Source: Candidatus Aminicenantota bacterium (GTDB taxonomy: Bacteria; Acidobacteriota; Aminicenantia; Aminicenantales; Aminicenantaceae). Taken from it: DNA of 5,659 nucleotides. Below the pieces are notes generated by a model that was not told where the DNA came from, did not search any database, and was given only the letters and a program-made list of their open reading frames with translations. The stretch spans positions 1 through 5,659 of the forward strand of contig WTAW01000091.1 of NCBI GenBank assembly GCA_013139435.1, read 5' to 3'. A program made the translations under genes and the position numbers. Shown in pieces: positions 5,659 through 5,659 of the stretch. Numbering within the stretch: the stretch's first letter is position 1; every line of letters starts with the position of its first letter.

Positions 5659-5659
5659 G

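Noticed and set aside
5603..5659. Start of a divergent plus-strand gene (ATG at 5603 with GAGGG upstream)
   Set aside because: Only 19 codons are visible with no recognisable motif, and the opposite strand has a better coding signature. It is kept as an open alternative under findings.

Overview
The window looks like a signalling locus from a Gram-negative anaerobe. It carries a multiheme c-type cytochrome, a sensor kinase with a c-type heme motif in its periplasmic domain, an NtrC-type sigma-54 activator and an Rrf2-type Fe-S regulator. That mix is typical of Desulfobacterota (sulfate or metal reducers), but this is an inference from gene content; no taxonomic marker is present. Every confident gene is on the minus strand, so transcription runs from high to low coordinates.

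Layout in transcription order: (1) 5500-5658, a possible C-terminal tail of a membrane protein cut by the window edge, overlapping a strong inverted-repeat structure. (2) An Rrf2-family regulator (4939-5388) with a good ribosome binding site, a plausible sigma-70 promoter and an unusual lysine-rich tail, followed by a probable intrinsic terminator (4876-4899). (3) A tight three-gene signalling operon: a PAS/HisKA_2-like kinase that appears to have lost its phosphoacceptor histidine (3788-4816), a membrane histidine kinase with a periplasmic CxxCH (2284-3774), and an NtrC-like response regulator with a GAFTDA loop (890-2281). The gaps are 13 and 2 bases. (4) A 231-base regulatory gap (659-889) with a perfect 22-bp palindrome, a possible IHF site and a consensus -24/-12 sigma-54 promoter. 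(5) A two-gene output operon: a stand-alone receiver protein (278-658) and, 10 bases later, the start of a multiheme c-type cytochrome (1-267), which runs off the window.

The parts suggest one circuit. A heme-bearing periplasmic sensor kinase, perhaps modulated by the histidine-less PAS protein, would phosphorylate the NtrC-like activator. The activator would bind the palindrome beside its own gene and fire the sigma-54 promoter driving the receiver and the cytochrome. The receiver could act as a feedback or phosphate-sink element. The promoter, the motifs and the gene order are read directly from the sequence; the wiring is inference.
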